A DNA stretch of 64,000 nucleotides from an uncultured Saprospiraceae bacterium (GTDB taxonomy: Bacteria; Bacteroidota; Bacteroidia; Chitinophagales; Saprospiraceae): the NCBI GenBank assembly GCA_938015435.1, contig CALLPN010000001.1, forward strand, positions 310,001 through 374,000. Direction: 5' to 3'. The notes under the pieces are model-generated. The model saw only the letters and a list, made by a program, of their open reading frames with translations, made no database searches and was not told the DNA's origin. Numbering within the stretch: position 1 is the stretch's first letter; the number at the start of each line of letters is the position of its first letter. Position numbers and translations under genes: made by a program. Of the stretch, positions 51,840 to 61,013 are shown in pieces.

Positions 51840-52472
51840 ATGAAACAGAACCTACTTTACCTCTTCTTTATTGGATTCACAATCACCTGTTGCAAACAGA
51901 GTACCATAGAAACTCTAAAAAGCCAGAGTGAAGCTACTGATTTTACTACTATTGAAATCCCCATGATATCAATAGATAAATCAAACCTTGATTACAATAC
52001 TCAAACCTCTCTTTGGACTAAAAAAGGGAAACCGTTCTCTGGATACGCTATGAGCTACCAGCATGATAGTACTACTTTAAAGCAAAAGATCGGAATTTTA
52101 GACGGACGAAAACAAAATGAAACTATAGAATGGTATCCGGATGGTCGCATCAAGCAATCCGCGAATTACCATAAAGGAAAATTAGAAGGTGCAAAAAAAA
52201 CATGGGCACCAGACTCCAATCACACTCTAATATCTCACTTAAATTATCATTTGGGAAAGCTAGATGGTGTTCAAAAGAAGTGGTATCCATCAGGAGAAAT
52301 TTTTAAAATTCTTAATCTCAAAAAAGGAAAAGAAGAAGGCATTCAGCAAGCCTACAGAAAAAACGGTAATCTGTTTGCCAATTATGAAGCACGCGAAGGG
52401 AGAATCTTCGGCCTCAAAAGGGCTGCGCTTTGTTTTGGGCTGAATGATGAAAACATTCAATATGGAAAATAA
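51840..52472 (+). CDS. YwqK/MORN-repeat lipoprotein
   Basis: 210 residues; lipoprotein-type N-terminus (MKQNLLYLFFIGFTITCCKQS). Repeats of the MORN-variant/YwqK kind fill residues about 60-195: NETIEWYPDGRIKQSANYHKGKLEGAKKTW, VQKKWYPSGEIFKILNLKKGKEEGIQQAYRKNGNLFANYEAREGRIFG. Such proteins are often labelled toxin-antitoxin YwqK family antitoxin, but nothing here supports a toxin pair. TAGTTTTG at 51803-51810 could be its -7 element. Its last 29 bp overlap the longest version of the next gene. Confidence 0.87.
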   Translation: MKQNLLYLFFIGFTITCCKQSTIETLKSQSEATDFTTIEIPMISIDKSNLDYNTQTSLWTKKGKPFSGYAMSYQHDSTTLKQKIGILDGRKQNETIEWYPDGRIKQSANYHKGKLEGAKKTWAPDSNHTLISHLNYHLGKLDGVQKKWYPSGEIFKILNLKKGKEEGIQQAYRKNGNLFANYEAREGRIFGLKRAALCFGLNDENIQYGK

Positions 52473-53121
52473 TACTCTTTACATCTTTTTTATAATGATC
52501 ATTAGTACAGTTGCATGTAAAGAAAAAGCAGCTAAAAGTAGCCGAGTAGAAAATCTTCCTTATTACAACGAAGCCACGTTTACACCGCATTGGATCAATC
52601 CAAATGATCAGTCATTAGATACCTTTCATCGTATATCTTCTTTTAATCTTCTAAACCAAGAAGGAGAAATTGTTACTGAAGATGTTTTTAAAGATAAGAT
52701 ATATGTAACTGACTTCTTCTTTACTATCTGTCCAGGCATCTGCCCTAAGATGATGGCCAATATGATGGAATTACAAGATGAATTTTTAACTGATAGTGAT
52801 GTTCTATTACTTTCCCACTCGGTGACTCCAGAAAGAGATTCTGTTCCTGTATTGAAAAGTTATGCTGAAGAAAAAGGTATTCTTTCATCCAAGTGGCATT
52901 TGGTAACTGGTAGTCAAAATGAGATATACAAACTTGGAAGGAAAGATTATTTCGTTGAAGAGGACTTAGGATTAGAAAAAGAAATAGATGAGTTTTTACA
53001 TACCGAAAACTTTGTATTAATTGATAAGAATCGACACATTAGAGGAATATATAATGGTCTAAATAAAACTGCCGTTCAGCAGTTAATTACAGACATTAAA
53101 TTTTTAAAACAAGAGAAATGA
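52444..53121 (+). CDS. SCO1/SenC-family lipoprotein
   Basis: 225 residues from the first ATG. The ATG at 52462 (MENNTLYIFFIMIISTVA-C) would overlap the preceding gene by only 11 bp and gives a tighter lipoprotein signal. The thioredoxin-fold SCO domain has the copper-binding C96-P-G-I-C100 and distal H186 (numbering from 52444), all present, with YVTDFFFTICPGICPKMMANM and LLSHSVTPERDSVPVLKSYAEEKG as landmarks. SCO proteins deliver copper to, or reduce, the CuA site of cytochrome oxidase. Here the neighbours are YHYH and YwqK lipoproteins rather than oxidase genes. Confidence 0.92.
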   Translation: MMKTFNMENNTLYIFFIMIISTVACKEKAAKSSRVENLPYYNEATFTPHWINPNDQSLDTFHRISSFNLLNQEGEIVTEDVFKDKIYVTDFFFTICPGICPKMMANMMELQDEFLTDSDVLLLSHSVTPERDSVPVLKSYAEEKGILSSKWHLVTGSQNEIYKLGRKDYFVEEDLGLEKEIDEFLHTENFVLIDKNRHIRGIYNGLNKTAVQQLITDIKFLKQEK

Positions 53122-53247
53122 TTGATCCAAATTAGATAATCTGTCATACAATTATCTAAGTAATGTATTCTTTGAAAAAATCCCTACCTCATCGAAGGAT
53201 TTGCTGCAAAAAAATATCTAATAATAGTACTATACAACAACTAGAGC

Positions 53248-56200
53248 ATGAAAATGGGAATAAATGATAGGCGAATGCACTTTGCATATCTAAGATGGCT
53301 TCTAATTATTTTCTCAATGCGACCTCACAGTATTTGCTGGAATTGATCAAATTGAATGTAATATACCCGCGACATTCCAACTGACTGGCTCTGTAGATGC
53401 ATCATCGCTTTCTTATGAATGGTCTCCAACTACAGGTCTCTCTGATCCTACATCACTTAATCCTACAGCAACGATAAGCGTTCCTACTACGTATACACTT
53501 ACAGCGACTGGAATTGATTTTTCAAATAACTTGATAGACAATGGAGATTTTTCTAATGGTAACACAGGGTTCGATACCGATTATAATTATAACGCATCTC
53601 CTAGTTTCCCCGGTAATGAACTCATAGAAGGGCAATGCTCTATAGGCACTAATCCAGCGCCTATGCATGTCAATTGGGTAACCTGTGGGGACCATACAAG
53701 TGGCAGTGGAAACATGATGCTTGTCAATGGAAGTGAATTCGCTAATCAAAACGCTTGGTGTCAAACTGTCAATGTAACGGCTAATACTCAATATGCTTTT
53801 TCAGTATGGGTTACTTCTGTCGATCCTAATGGTCCTTGTGAGATTCAATTTAATATAAATGGTAGTGCAGTAGGACCTGGTAATGTAGGATTATCTGCCA
53901 CTTGCCAATGGATCAACTTCTTTGTGTTATGGGATTCTGGAGCATCGACTTCTGCAGAAATCTGTATCGAAGACATCAATATTGCAGAATTTGGAAATGA
54001 TTTTGCCATAGATGATATTGTATTTGCACCTACTTGTACGGATTCTGATGAAGTAATACTAACTCCTGTCACTCCCAGTGCCTCAGCCGATAGCGAATCT
54101 GATTTATGTGTAGGCGAGACACTTAATCTTGTAGCCACAGGAGGGATGACTTATGATTGGTTTGGGCCTACTGGGTCTTATTTTGCTAGTGGTTCTAATG
54201 TTAATATTTTCAATGTATTCGCTGTAGATGAAGGAACATATACCGTAAGAGTCACAGACTTGAATGGCTGTACTGCAGAATCGACAACGGCGGTAATCAT
54301 CCATGAACCAGTTAATACAGACATTACCGAATATACTTGCGATCCAGCAGAAGAAGATATGAATGTAGAATTTCTAGTCACATCATTTGGCTGTGATAGT
54401 GTCATAACTACAAATATAATACTATCACAGACCGACATAATCCAAGTATTGGATACTACATGTGACCCTGCATTAGCAGGTGTGTTTACAGAAGATCTAA
54501 CCAACCAATTTGGATGCGACAGCATGGTGACCACTACTATCACTTTAAATCCGTTTGACTCTATTTATATCATTGAAACGGTTTGTGACTCCTCAGCAAT
54601 AGATACTATCATCCAAAACCTAGTCAATCAATTCGGTTGTGATAGTACAGTGATTATCGAACGCATGTTTAATGAAGCTGATTCGACATTCTTACAAAAC
54701 TTCACTTGCGATGTAACATTAGAAGGAATAGATCAAGGAGATTTTATTAATATAAATGGATGTGATAGTATCGTATTTACAGAAACAATAGTAATCCCCG
54801 CAGACTCAACATATTTACAAAATTTTAGCTGTGATATAACCGCAGTAGGATCTTTTGAAAATTTATTAATCAACTCTAATGGTTGTGATAGTATGATCTT
54901 CACTGAGGTAATCTTGATTCCAGCAGATTCGACTTACTTGCAAGATTATTCTTGTGATATATCCGCCGTTGGAAACTTTGAAAATCTATTGATCAATTCC
55001 AACGGTTGCGACAGTACTGTCTTCACTGAGGTGCTTCTAGTTCTTGCTGACTCGACATACTTACAAGACTATTCATGCGACATGTCAGCAATAGGAAATT
55101 TTGAAAATCTATTAATCAATTCCAACGGTTGTGATAGCATGGTCTTTACTGAAGTACTTTTCGCTCCTGCCGATTCGACTTACTTACAAGCTTCCACTTG
55201 TGACATTTCGGCTATTGGAAATTTTGAAAACCTACTAATTAATTCTGAAGGATGCGATAGTATTGTTTTTACCGAAGTAACACTCATCCCTGCTGATTCT
55301 ACTTATTTCCAAGATTTCACTTGCGATATGTCAGCAACAGGAAATTTTGAAAATCTACTTTTCAATTCCGAAGGATGCGATAGTATTGTTTTTACCGAAG
55401 TAACGCTCATCCCTGCTGATTCAACTTATCTACAGGATTATTCTTGCGACATTACGGCCATAGGGAATTTTGAAAATCTACTTTTCAATTCTGAAGGATG
55501 CGATAGCCTCATTTTTACTGAAGTTATTCTTTTAGATTCCGATTCTACTAACATAGAGAGTTTTACATGTGATCCGAATTCTGTCGGCATATTCGTTCAA
55601 GATTTAATAAATCTTAATGGTTGCGATAGTACAGTCAACACAACGATATTATTGTCCCCTAGTGATACTACGTACTTATCATTTGAAACTTGTGATGCTC
55701 TTGAAGTGGGTATTACGACGGAGAACGAATCCAATCAATTTGGATGTGACAGTACAATTATCACTGAGATAGAATATTTTTCTGATTTAGAATTAGGATT
55801 TTTTGTGAGTCAACCTGATTGCTTTATCACAGATCAAGGATCAATTACAGGAGTAGTAAGTGGCGGTTCTGCCCCATATTTATATTCTCTTGATGGAGCA
55901 TCGTTTCAAGACGATCCACAATTTAACAATTTACCAAGTGGTCAATACGAAATCACAGTTCAAGATATCAATGGATGTATCCGTTCAGAAACGATTATCA
56001 TCAATGCTATTTCGGCTGTATCAGTTGAACTTGGAGACGACTTTACAATTTCGATTGGTGACGAAGCGATTATCCAATCTATGATAAACATTCCTTACGA
56101 CAGTTTGACTTCGATAGTATGGACACCATTAGATGATCCAGATTGTGCTAATTGTCTTGAACAAAACGTCTATCCTGTTTTAACTACATCATACTCTATA

Positions 56201-56560
56201 TCAGTAACAGATGTCAATGGATGTGAATCTAGTGATGCATTAACTATCTCAGTTGAAATAGATCAAAATGTCTATGTCCCCAATATATTTTCTCCTAATG
56301 GAGATGGCAATAATGATAGACTAATAATATTTGCGACAGAAGGCAGTGTAAAAACCATTTCTAGTTTTATTGGCTATGACCGATGGGGAAATAACATTTG
56401 GAATTTTGAAAACATCCAACCCAACGATAACCAATACGGATGGGATGGAAAGTACAAGGGAAGTCAAGTCAACTCAGGAGTATATGTTTGGGTTGCCACT
56501 ATTGATTTTAATGATGGTACTAACATTACTCTTACTGGAGATGTAACGGTGCTTAGATAA
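53248..56560 (+). CDS. Large T9SS type B surface protein with twelve 41-aa repeats; apparent frameshift after the signal peptide
   Basis: The main frame runs without interruption from 53303 to 56560. Its first residues (LFSQCDLTVFAGIDQIEC) look like the end of a signal peptide plus a typical mature N-terminus. The matching signal (ATG at 53248, ...HFAYLRWLLIIFS) lies in another frame, which stops at 53346. Loss of one T from TTTT at 53309-53312 would join them. Domains: PKD/Ig-like stretch, jelly-roll carbohydrate-binding-like domain (about 53525-54020), Ig-like domain, twelve 41-residue repeats (54308-55783), another beta module, and a gliding-motility-type T9SS type B domain (from about 56270: VYVPNIFSPNGDGNNDRL, YDRWGN, NSGVYVW). 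Probably a surface adhesin. Pseudogene, error or slippage cannot be told apart here. Confidence 0.88.
54308..55783 (+). repeat. Twelve in-frame 123-bp repeats (41 aa each)
   Basis: The period is exactly 41 codons. Each unit has two Cys, C-x17-C, in the forms SCDIS... and GCDS. The unit consensus begins ADSTYLQDYSCD and ends GCDS-VFTEV-L-P. Units 5-10 (54800-55537) are nearly identical, with the shared core GNFENLLINSNGCDS. Units 1-4, 11 and 12 are diverged, consistent with outward decay from a recently homogenised centre. Confidence 0.93.
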
Positions 56561-56644
56561 ATATGTACATTTAAAAAACTGAGGGCTACCCTACCAAGAG
56601 GATTCTCTTATTGAAAGTTCAACATTCTAATTAACTAAAATAAA

Positions 56645-56689
56645 TATTGTACTTAGACTAACTACTCATGAATCAGTCTAAGTACAATA
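56645..56689. terminator. Convergent-gene terminator
   Basis: TATTGTACTTAGACT (56645-56659) pairs perfectly with AGTCTAAGTACAATA (56675-56689), 15 bp with a 15-nt loop, and A/T-rich flanks. It lies between the surface-protein gene (stop 56560) and the DAHP synthase gene (stop 56706). Confidence 0.82.
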
Positions 56690-56705
56690 AATAATAAGTT
56701 CTTTA

Positions 56706-57782
56706 TCATTTCTTCATTACTTGCTCCTGTTGATTGATACTTTCATCATGAATTCCTTTGAAGTGCTTTGCTACAAAGTCTTCGCTCAAGTCGTGCTTCT
56801 CTGCAAATTTCTTTCCCTTTTCCATGATCTCAGCCCAGCGTACTTTTTGATAGATAGAAATGTTATTCGCTTTCTTAAACTCTCCAATTTTACGAGCTAC
56901 CTCCATGCGATTAGAAAGTAGATTGAGTATATCATCATCAATATTGGTGATCTGAGATCTTAATACTTCTAACTCTGTAGGCAATGGACCTGTACCCACA
57001 TTTCTTCTTACAAGATTGTCTATAAGCTCAGCATATACTTCTGGAGTAATCTGCTGACTTGCATCAGTCCATGCTTCATCGGGAGTGATATGTGATTCGA
57101 TCATCAATCCATCAAAATCTAAATCATAAGCTTTTTGAGATACCGCTTCAAGTATGTCTCTACGGCCGCAGATATGACTTGGGTCACAGATCAAAGGAAC
57201 ATCAGGCATCTCTTGCTTAAGGGCAATCGGTATCTGCCACTGAGGGCGATTACGGTAGTACTTCTCTCCAAGATATGAAAAGCCTCTATGAATCGCTGCG
57301 ATCTGAGATATACCTGCATTACGTAGACGTTCTATACCTCCAATCCAAAGTTTAAGATCTGGATTGATTGGATTTTTAACCATCACTGGTATATCTACAC
57401 CTTTGAGGGCATTAGCTAGTTCTTCCATAGCAAATGGACTTACAGTAGTACGTGCTCCAACCCACAAGACATCTATTCCAAACTCAAGACATAAATCTAC
57501 GTGACTCGCTTTAGCGACTTCCACAGTTACCGGAAGTCCTGTCTCCTCTCTTGCCTCTTGCATCCACAACAGACCTTTAGCTCCTATCCCTTCAAATGAT
57601 CCAGGCATTGTTCTTGGCTTCCATATCCCTGCTCTCAAGATATCTACTTTACCAGTAGCCTTTAGCCTTCGAGCGGTCTCTAGTACTTGCTCTTTAGTCT
57701 CAGCACTACATGGTCCTGCGATCTGTAATGGATTCCCATTCTTGCCTTTAAGAAGGCTATCTTGTTTTAGTATGTTGCTCAT
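56706..57782 (-). CDS. Bifunctional DAHP synthase / chorismate mutase
   Basis: 358 residues. The N-terminal type I-beta-like DAHP synthase (about 15-262) has IAGPCSAETKEQV, ILRAGIWKPRTMPGSFEG, VMVKNPINPDLKLWIGGIERL, IHRGF and LICDPSHICGRRDIL. The C-terminal AroQ chorismate mutase (about 268-345) has LEVLRSQITNIDDDILNLLSNRMEVARKIGEFKKANNISIYQKVRW. It makes DAHP from PEP and erythrose-4-phosphate and converts chorismate to prephenate, so it feeds both TyrA and PheA. The fusion allows prephenate or aromatic amino acids to inhibit it. Last gene of the pheA-aminotransferase-tyrA operon. Confidence 0.96.
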   Translation of the reverse strand: MSNILKQDSLLKGKNGNPLQIAGPCSAETKEQVLETARRLKATGKVDILRAGIWKPRTMPGSFEGIGAKGLLWMQEAREETGLPVTVEVAKASHVDLCLEFGIDVLWVGARTTVSPFAMEELANALKGVDIPVMVKNPINPDLKLWIGGIERLRNAGISQIAAIHRGFSYLGEKYYRNRPQWQIPIALKQEMPDVPLICDPSHICGRRDILEAVSQKAYDLDFDGLMIESHITPDEAWTDASQQITPEVYAELIDNLVRRNVGTGPLPTELEVLRSQITNIDDDILNLLSNRMEVARKIGEFKKANNISIYQKVRWAEIMEKGKKFAEKHDLSEDFVAKHFKGIHDESINQQEQVMKK

Positions 57783-57835
57783 ATATTTTTCAAGTTTAAG
57801 GTGTTATTCAATTTTATATTTCTGACCTAATCAGT

Positions 57836-58702
57836 CTAACTAAGTTTAATTGCATTAAGACTCATTCCACTCAACACTCTTTTTATTTCATTGGCTCGTT
57901 CCATAAGCTCGATGCCCTTTTCTTTATCGCCTTCATCTATTGTTCGTTTGAACTCTGACAAATGCTCAATATAACTTCCTAGAGCCGTAGATAAATATTC
58001 ACTATTTTTATCAAATATCGAAGACCATGTCTTTGGATTACTTTTGGCTAATCGCACCGTTGATTCAAACCCCGTACTGGCCAGATTAAATATCTGTTTT
58101 TCATCTTCTTCGATATCTAATACGGTAAGGCTCAAGGTAAATGCACTAATGTGAGAAAGGTGAGATACATAAGCCATATGCTTATCATGATCATTAGCTT
58201 TCATAAATAGTGATTGCATGCCCATAAGATCAAAAATTTCTAAAGCTTTCCTTAAAGCATCTTCATCTGATAGATCTTCTTCGCAGATAATATTTTTTTT
58301 GCCTTTGTATAAATTAAAAATTGCTGATGTCGGTCCACTATACTCTGTTCCCGCTAATGGATGTGCCGCAATAAATCGACTTCTTTTTTCATGAGATCTT
58401 ACTGCTGCACATATATCGCTTTTAGTGGATCCTACATCAAACACCACTTGATTCCATTTGATCTTATCTAGCACCAATGGAAGTTTTTCCGCAATCAGAT
58501 CTACTGGAATACATATACCTATGATATCTGAAGTTGCAATCAGATCTTCAACAGACATCACTTCATCTACTACCTCAAAATCGATCGCTTGAGCCTTATG
58601 CTTATCACTTGCATCAGCGCCAATCACTTTGTGTCCTGCCAGTCTACATTCTTTGGCTATTGAGCCTCCTATCAATCCAAGACCGATTATTCCTACTATC
58701 AT
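57836..58702 (-). CDS. tyrA: Prephenate dehydrogenase
   Basis: 288 residues. An N-terminal Rossmann domain with G7-L-G-L-I-G-G-S13 (IGLGLIGGSIAKECRLAGH) and an acidic residue after it (GADAS) suggests NAD specificity. A helical dimerisation domain follows, with the TyrA active-site stretch FIAAHPLAGTEYSGPTSA (about 117-134), HDKHMAYVSHLSHISAFTLS (about 195-215) and LASTGFESTVRLAKSNPKTW. It converts prephenate to 4-hydroxyphenylpyruvate. There is no ACT or chorismate mutase domain; mutase activity comes from the next gene, 53 bp downstream. Confidence 0.95.
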   Translation of the reverse strand: MIVGIIGLGLIGGSIAKECRLAGHKVIGADASDKHKAQAIDFEVVDEVMSVEDLIATSDIIGICIPVDLIAEKLPLVLDKIKWNQVVFDVGSTKSDICAAVRSHEKRSRFIAAHPLAGTEYSGPTSAIFNLYKGKKNIICEEDLSDEDALRKALEIFDLMGMQSLFMKANDHDKHMAYVSHLSHISAFTLSLTVLDIEEDEKQIFNLASTGFESTVRLAKSNPKTWSSIFDKNSEYLSTALGSYIEHLSEFKRTIDEGDKEKGIELMERANEIKRVLSGMSLNAIKLS

Positions 58703-58808
58703 AAAATTTAATACTTAAATTTTCAAAACTCCAAACAAAGAAATTAAAATTCTAAATTCCAAAAACGCAATATGACTCAAGCCAAGTAACGGGTTTGGAA
58801 TATGATTT

Positions 58809-59963
58809 TTATTTTATAACTCTATTCAATGCAATACGCAATACTTCTTCACTTTGGCACAAACTTATTCTTACATAACGATCTCCATTACTACCAAAAA
58901 TAAATCCTGGTGTGATAAAAACCTTTCTCTCATATAACAACATATCAACTAGCTCTCCTGAGTCTTGCCACCCATTGGAAATCTTTCCCCAGACAAACAG
59001 TCCAACCGCATCCTTGTCATATTCACAATTAATAGCATCCATGATTTGATACACTACTTCTCTTCTTTTTCTATATATATCATTGACACTATCAAACCAT
59101 TCATCCTTTAATCCTAGAGCTACCACAGCAGCTTCTTGAATGGGACGATACATTCCGCTATCCATATTACTTTTAAATCTCATGACTGTATCAATGTAAT
59201 CTTTAGCTCCAAACAAAACGCCTACTCGCCAGCCTGCCATATTGAAGCATTTACTGAGAGAGTTAAGTTCTATAGTTACTTCTTTGGCGCCATCTACACT
59301 CAACAAACTTAGCGGTTCGTTATTGAGTATAAAAGCATAAGGATTATCATTCACTAATAGTATTTCATGTTTCTTAGCAAACGCGACTAACTCTTCGAAA
59401 AATGATTGATCCGCTTTGGCACCAGTGGGCATATTTGGATAATTAAGCCACATGATTTTTACTTTGGATAGATCCATCGCTTCCAAAGTTTCAAAGTTGG
59501 GCTTCCATCCATTTGTCTCCTCCAATGAGTAATAAATGGGGTTCGCCCCAGCTAATTTGGTTGTCATCGCATATGCTGGATATCCTGGATTAGGCACAAG
59601 TGCTTCGTCTCCTTCTTGCAGAAAACTCATCGCTATATGCATAATTCCCTCTTTGGAACCTATCAAAGGAAGTATCTCTTCGTTGGCATTTAATTGAACA
59701 TCGAAATACCTTTTATACCAATTAGAAAATGCTTCTCTTAACTGCGGTATGCCTTTATAGGATTGGTATTTGTTTGCCTTGTCATCGAGTGCACTTTTTC
59801 TTAATTGAGCGATTACTGCATCTGAAGGTAATAGATCCGGACTTCCGATTCCTAAGTTGATGATATCTTCACCAGCAGCAGTAAGCTTAGCAATCTCAGC
59901 AAGCTTAGTAGCAAAGTAATATGTCTTTGCTTGAGCTACCCTGTAAGATGGTTTGATGATCAT
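58809..59963 (-). CDS. Class I/II pyridoxal-phosphate aminotransferase, aromatic operon
   Basis: 384 residues, fold-type I. K238 in NSLSKCFNMAGWRVG forms the Schiff base; NYPNMPTGAKA near 174-184 and DNPYAFI near 206-212 (the D and Y that hold PLP) are conserved, as is the C-terminal Arg in DRYVRISLCQ. Its first 4 bp overlap pheA (ATGA), indicating coupled translation. Its place between pheA and tyrA implies it transaminates phenylpyruvate and 4-hydroxyphenylpyruvate, or prephenate, although the sequence resembles the LL-diaminopimelate/aspartate aminotransferase type. The start at 59963 yields IKPSYRVAQAKTYYFATKL. Confidence 0.94.
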   Translation of the reverse strand: MIIKPSYRVAQAKTYYFATKLAEIAKLTAAGEDIINLGIGSPDLLPSDAVIAQLRKSALDDKANKYQSYKGIPQLREAFSNWYKRYFDVQLNANEEILPLIGSKEGIMHIAMSFLQEGDEALVPNPGYPAYAMTTKLAGANPIYYSLEETNGWKPNFETLEAMDLSKVKIMWLNYPNMPTGAKADQSFFEELVAFAKKHEILLVNDNPYAFILNNEPLSLLSVDGAKEVTIELNSLSKCFNMAGWRVGVLFGAKDYIDTVMRFKSNMDSGMYRPIQEAAVVALGLKDEWFDSVNDIYRKRREVVYQIMDAINCEYDKDAVGLFVWGKISNGWQDSGELVDMLLYERKVFITPGFIFGSNGDRYVRISLCQSEEVLRIALNRVIK

Positions 59964-60835
59964 ACTCTATTACTTTGTTTCATGATACGATGTCTACTCA
60001 TTACTTTATCACTTTTATACAATCCGATTACTTCTATCATATCGGTAACTTCTTGTAAGTCATCGATACAGTTTTCATAATCATCCAAATCATCAAACTC
60101 TAGATCCAGATGAAAGTAATAAGTATTCACTTCTCCTAATACTGGATATGACTGCAGTTTATTGAGATTAATATTGTGATCACTTACTATTTGTAAGACT
60201 TTTACCAAACTACCCTTCAAATGTGGTACTCGCAAATAAATAGAAGCTTTATCAAAACCTGCTAAATCCAAAGACTGAGTAGAATCTTGTGCGATAAAGA
60301 ATCTTGTATAATTTATTTTAGAAGTTTCGATTCCATCATTCATTATTTCCAATCCATATATCTCAGCAGCAGTTTTACTTGCGATCGCTGCAACTCCTTT
60401 AATTTTATTATCACTTATCAGTTTGGCACTAAGTGCAGTATCCTCTTTTTCTACTAGTCTAATATGTGGATACTGACGAAGAAAATCTAAACATTGATTG
60501 AGCGCCATGGGATGAGAATGCACTTCATAAATATCCGCTATCGATTGCCCTGGTAAAGCCATCAGATTATGCTTAATCCTTAGATACACTTCTCCGATTA
60601 CACGGAGATGATTTTCTCTGATGATACGATAGTTCTGTAAGAGACTACCTGCAATACTATTTTCTATAGCTATGATCGCCAAATGTGTCTCTGGATTATC
60701 TATCAAGGTAAAAGCCAAATCAGAAAATGTACGCGCAGAGACTATCTCCAGCGGTAATTCACCGAAGTACTTGTGAGCAGCTTCCTCGTGAAAGCAGCCC
60801 GGATAACCTTGTACAATTACTTTTTGTTTGTTCAT
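59960..60835 (-). CDS. pheA: Prephenate dehydratase
   Basis: 291 residues. Converts prephenate to phenylpyruvate. The N-terminal PDT domain (about 4-190) starts VIVQGYPGCFHEEAAHKYFG and has AIENSIAGSLLQNYRII and the TRF segment (INYTRFFIAQDS). The C-terminal ACT domain (about 202-285) begins IYLRVPHLKGSLVKVLQIVSDHNINLNKLQSYP. The Phe-binding ESRP motif reads QSYP, a variant common outside proteobacteria, so feedback inhibition may differ. First gene of the aromatic operon, preceded by the leader peptide and terminator described separately. The ATG at 60835 lies 48 bp after the terminator U-run. Confidence 0.95.
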   Translation of the reverse strand: MNKQKVIVQGYPGCFHEEAAHKYFGELPLEIVSARTFSDLAFTLIDNPETHLAIIAIENSIAGSLLQNYRIIRENHLRVIGEVYLRIKHNLMALPGQSIADIYEVHSHPMALNQCLDFLRQYPHIRLVEKEDTALSAKLISDNKIKGVAAIASKTAAEIYGLEIMNDGIETSKINYTRFFIAQDSTQSLDLAGFDKASIYLRVPHLKGSLVKVLQIVSDHNINLNKLQSYPVLGEVNTYYFHLDLEFDDLDDYENCIDDLQEVTDMIEVIGLYKSDKVMSRHRIMKQSNRV

Positions 60836-60882
60836 TTCAAAAATGGAGGTGAATTAATCACCTTTAATTAAAACCAATTCAT

Positions 60883-60915
60883 AAAAAAAGAGCCCTATTT
60901 TACAATAGGACTCTT
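60883..60915 (-). terminator. Attenuator terminator in front of pheA
   Basis: In the minus-strand RNA, AAGAGUCCUAUU (60915-60904), loop GUAA, AAUAGGGCUCUU (60899-60888) and a U-run through 60883. It is a continuous 12-bp stem only on the minus strand, because the central U-G pair becomes C/A on the plus strand. It stands 48 bp before the pheA start codon and 33 bp after the leader ORF stop. Confidence 0.85.
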
Positions 60916-60951
60916 ATATCTTTAGCTAATACTAATACATTAAGGCCCTAT
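60905..60951 (-). promoter_or_regulatory. Antiterminator pairing (leader segment with terminator 5' arm)
   Basis: AUAGGGC at 60951-60945, which includes the leader stop codon, is an exact copy of the core of the terminator 3' arm (60898-60892). It can pair with GUCCUAU (60911-60905) of the 5' arm over 7 bp. A ribosome at the stop codon would mask it and allow termination. A ribosome stalled earlier on aromatic codons would leave it free and prevent the terminator. Confidence 0.65.
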
Positions 60952-61004
60952 ATTTCTTTCCAGAAACAGTAGCCAAAATAGTATGTATTAAATGTGCTGT
61001 TCAT
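60948..61004 (-). CDS. Aromatic-rich leader peptide of the pheA operon
   Basis: An 18-codon ORF: MNSTFNTYYFGYCFWKEI, stop TAG. Seven of 18 residues are aromatic (F5, Y8, Y9, F10, Y12, F14, W15), all within an 11-residue span. The position, after a promoter and before a terminator directly upstream of pheA-aminotransferase-tyrA-DAHPS/CM, makes it a classical attenuation leader able to sense charged Phe and Tyr tRNAs, possibly Trp. The start codon lies about 9 nt after the -7 element, so the mRNA would be nearly leaderless. Read directly from the sequence; regulation itself is inferred. Confidence 0.8.
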   Translation of the reverse strand: MNSTFNTYYFGYCFWKEI

Positions 61005-61013
61005 AATATGAGA

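Noticed and set aside
51840-52472. Toxin-antitoxin locus at the YwqK-like gene
   Set aside because: The YwqK label is a family name only. The gene is a lipoprotein with MORN-like repeats and no toxin gene is adjacent.
53531-53533. TTG at 53531 as the start of the large T9SS protein
   Set aside because: The same frame continues upstream with well-formed protein sequence (EWSPTTGLSDPTSLNP) and the end of a signal peptide, so the true start is further left.
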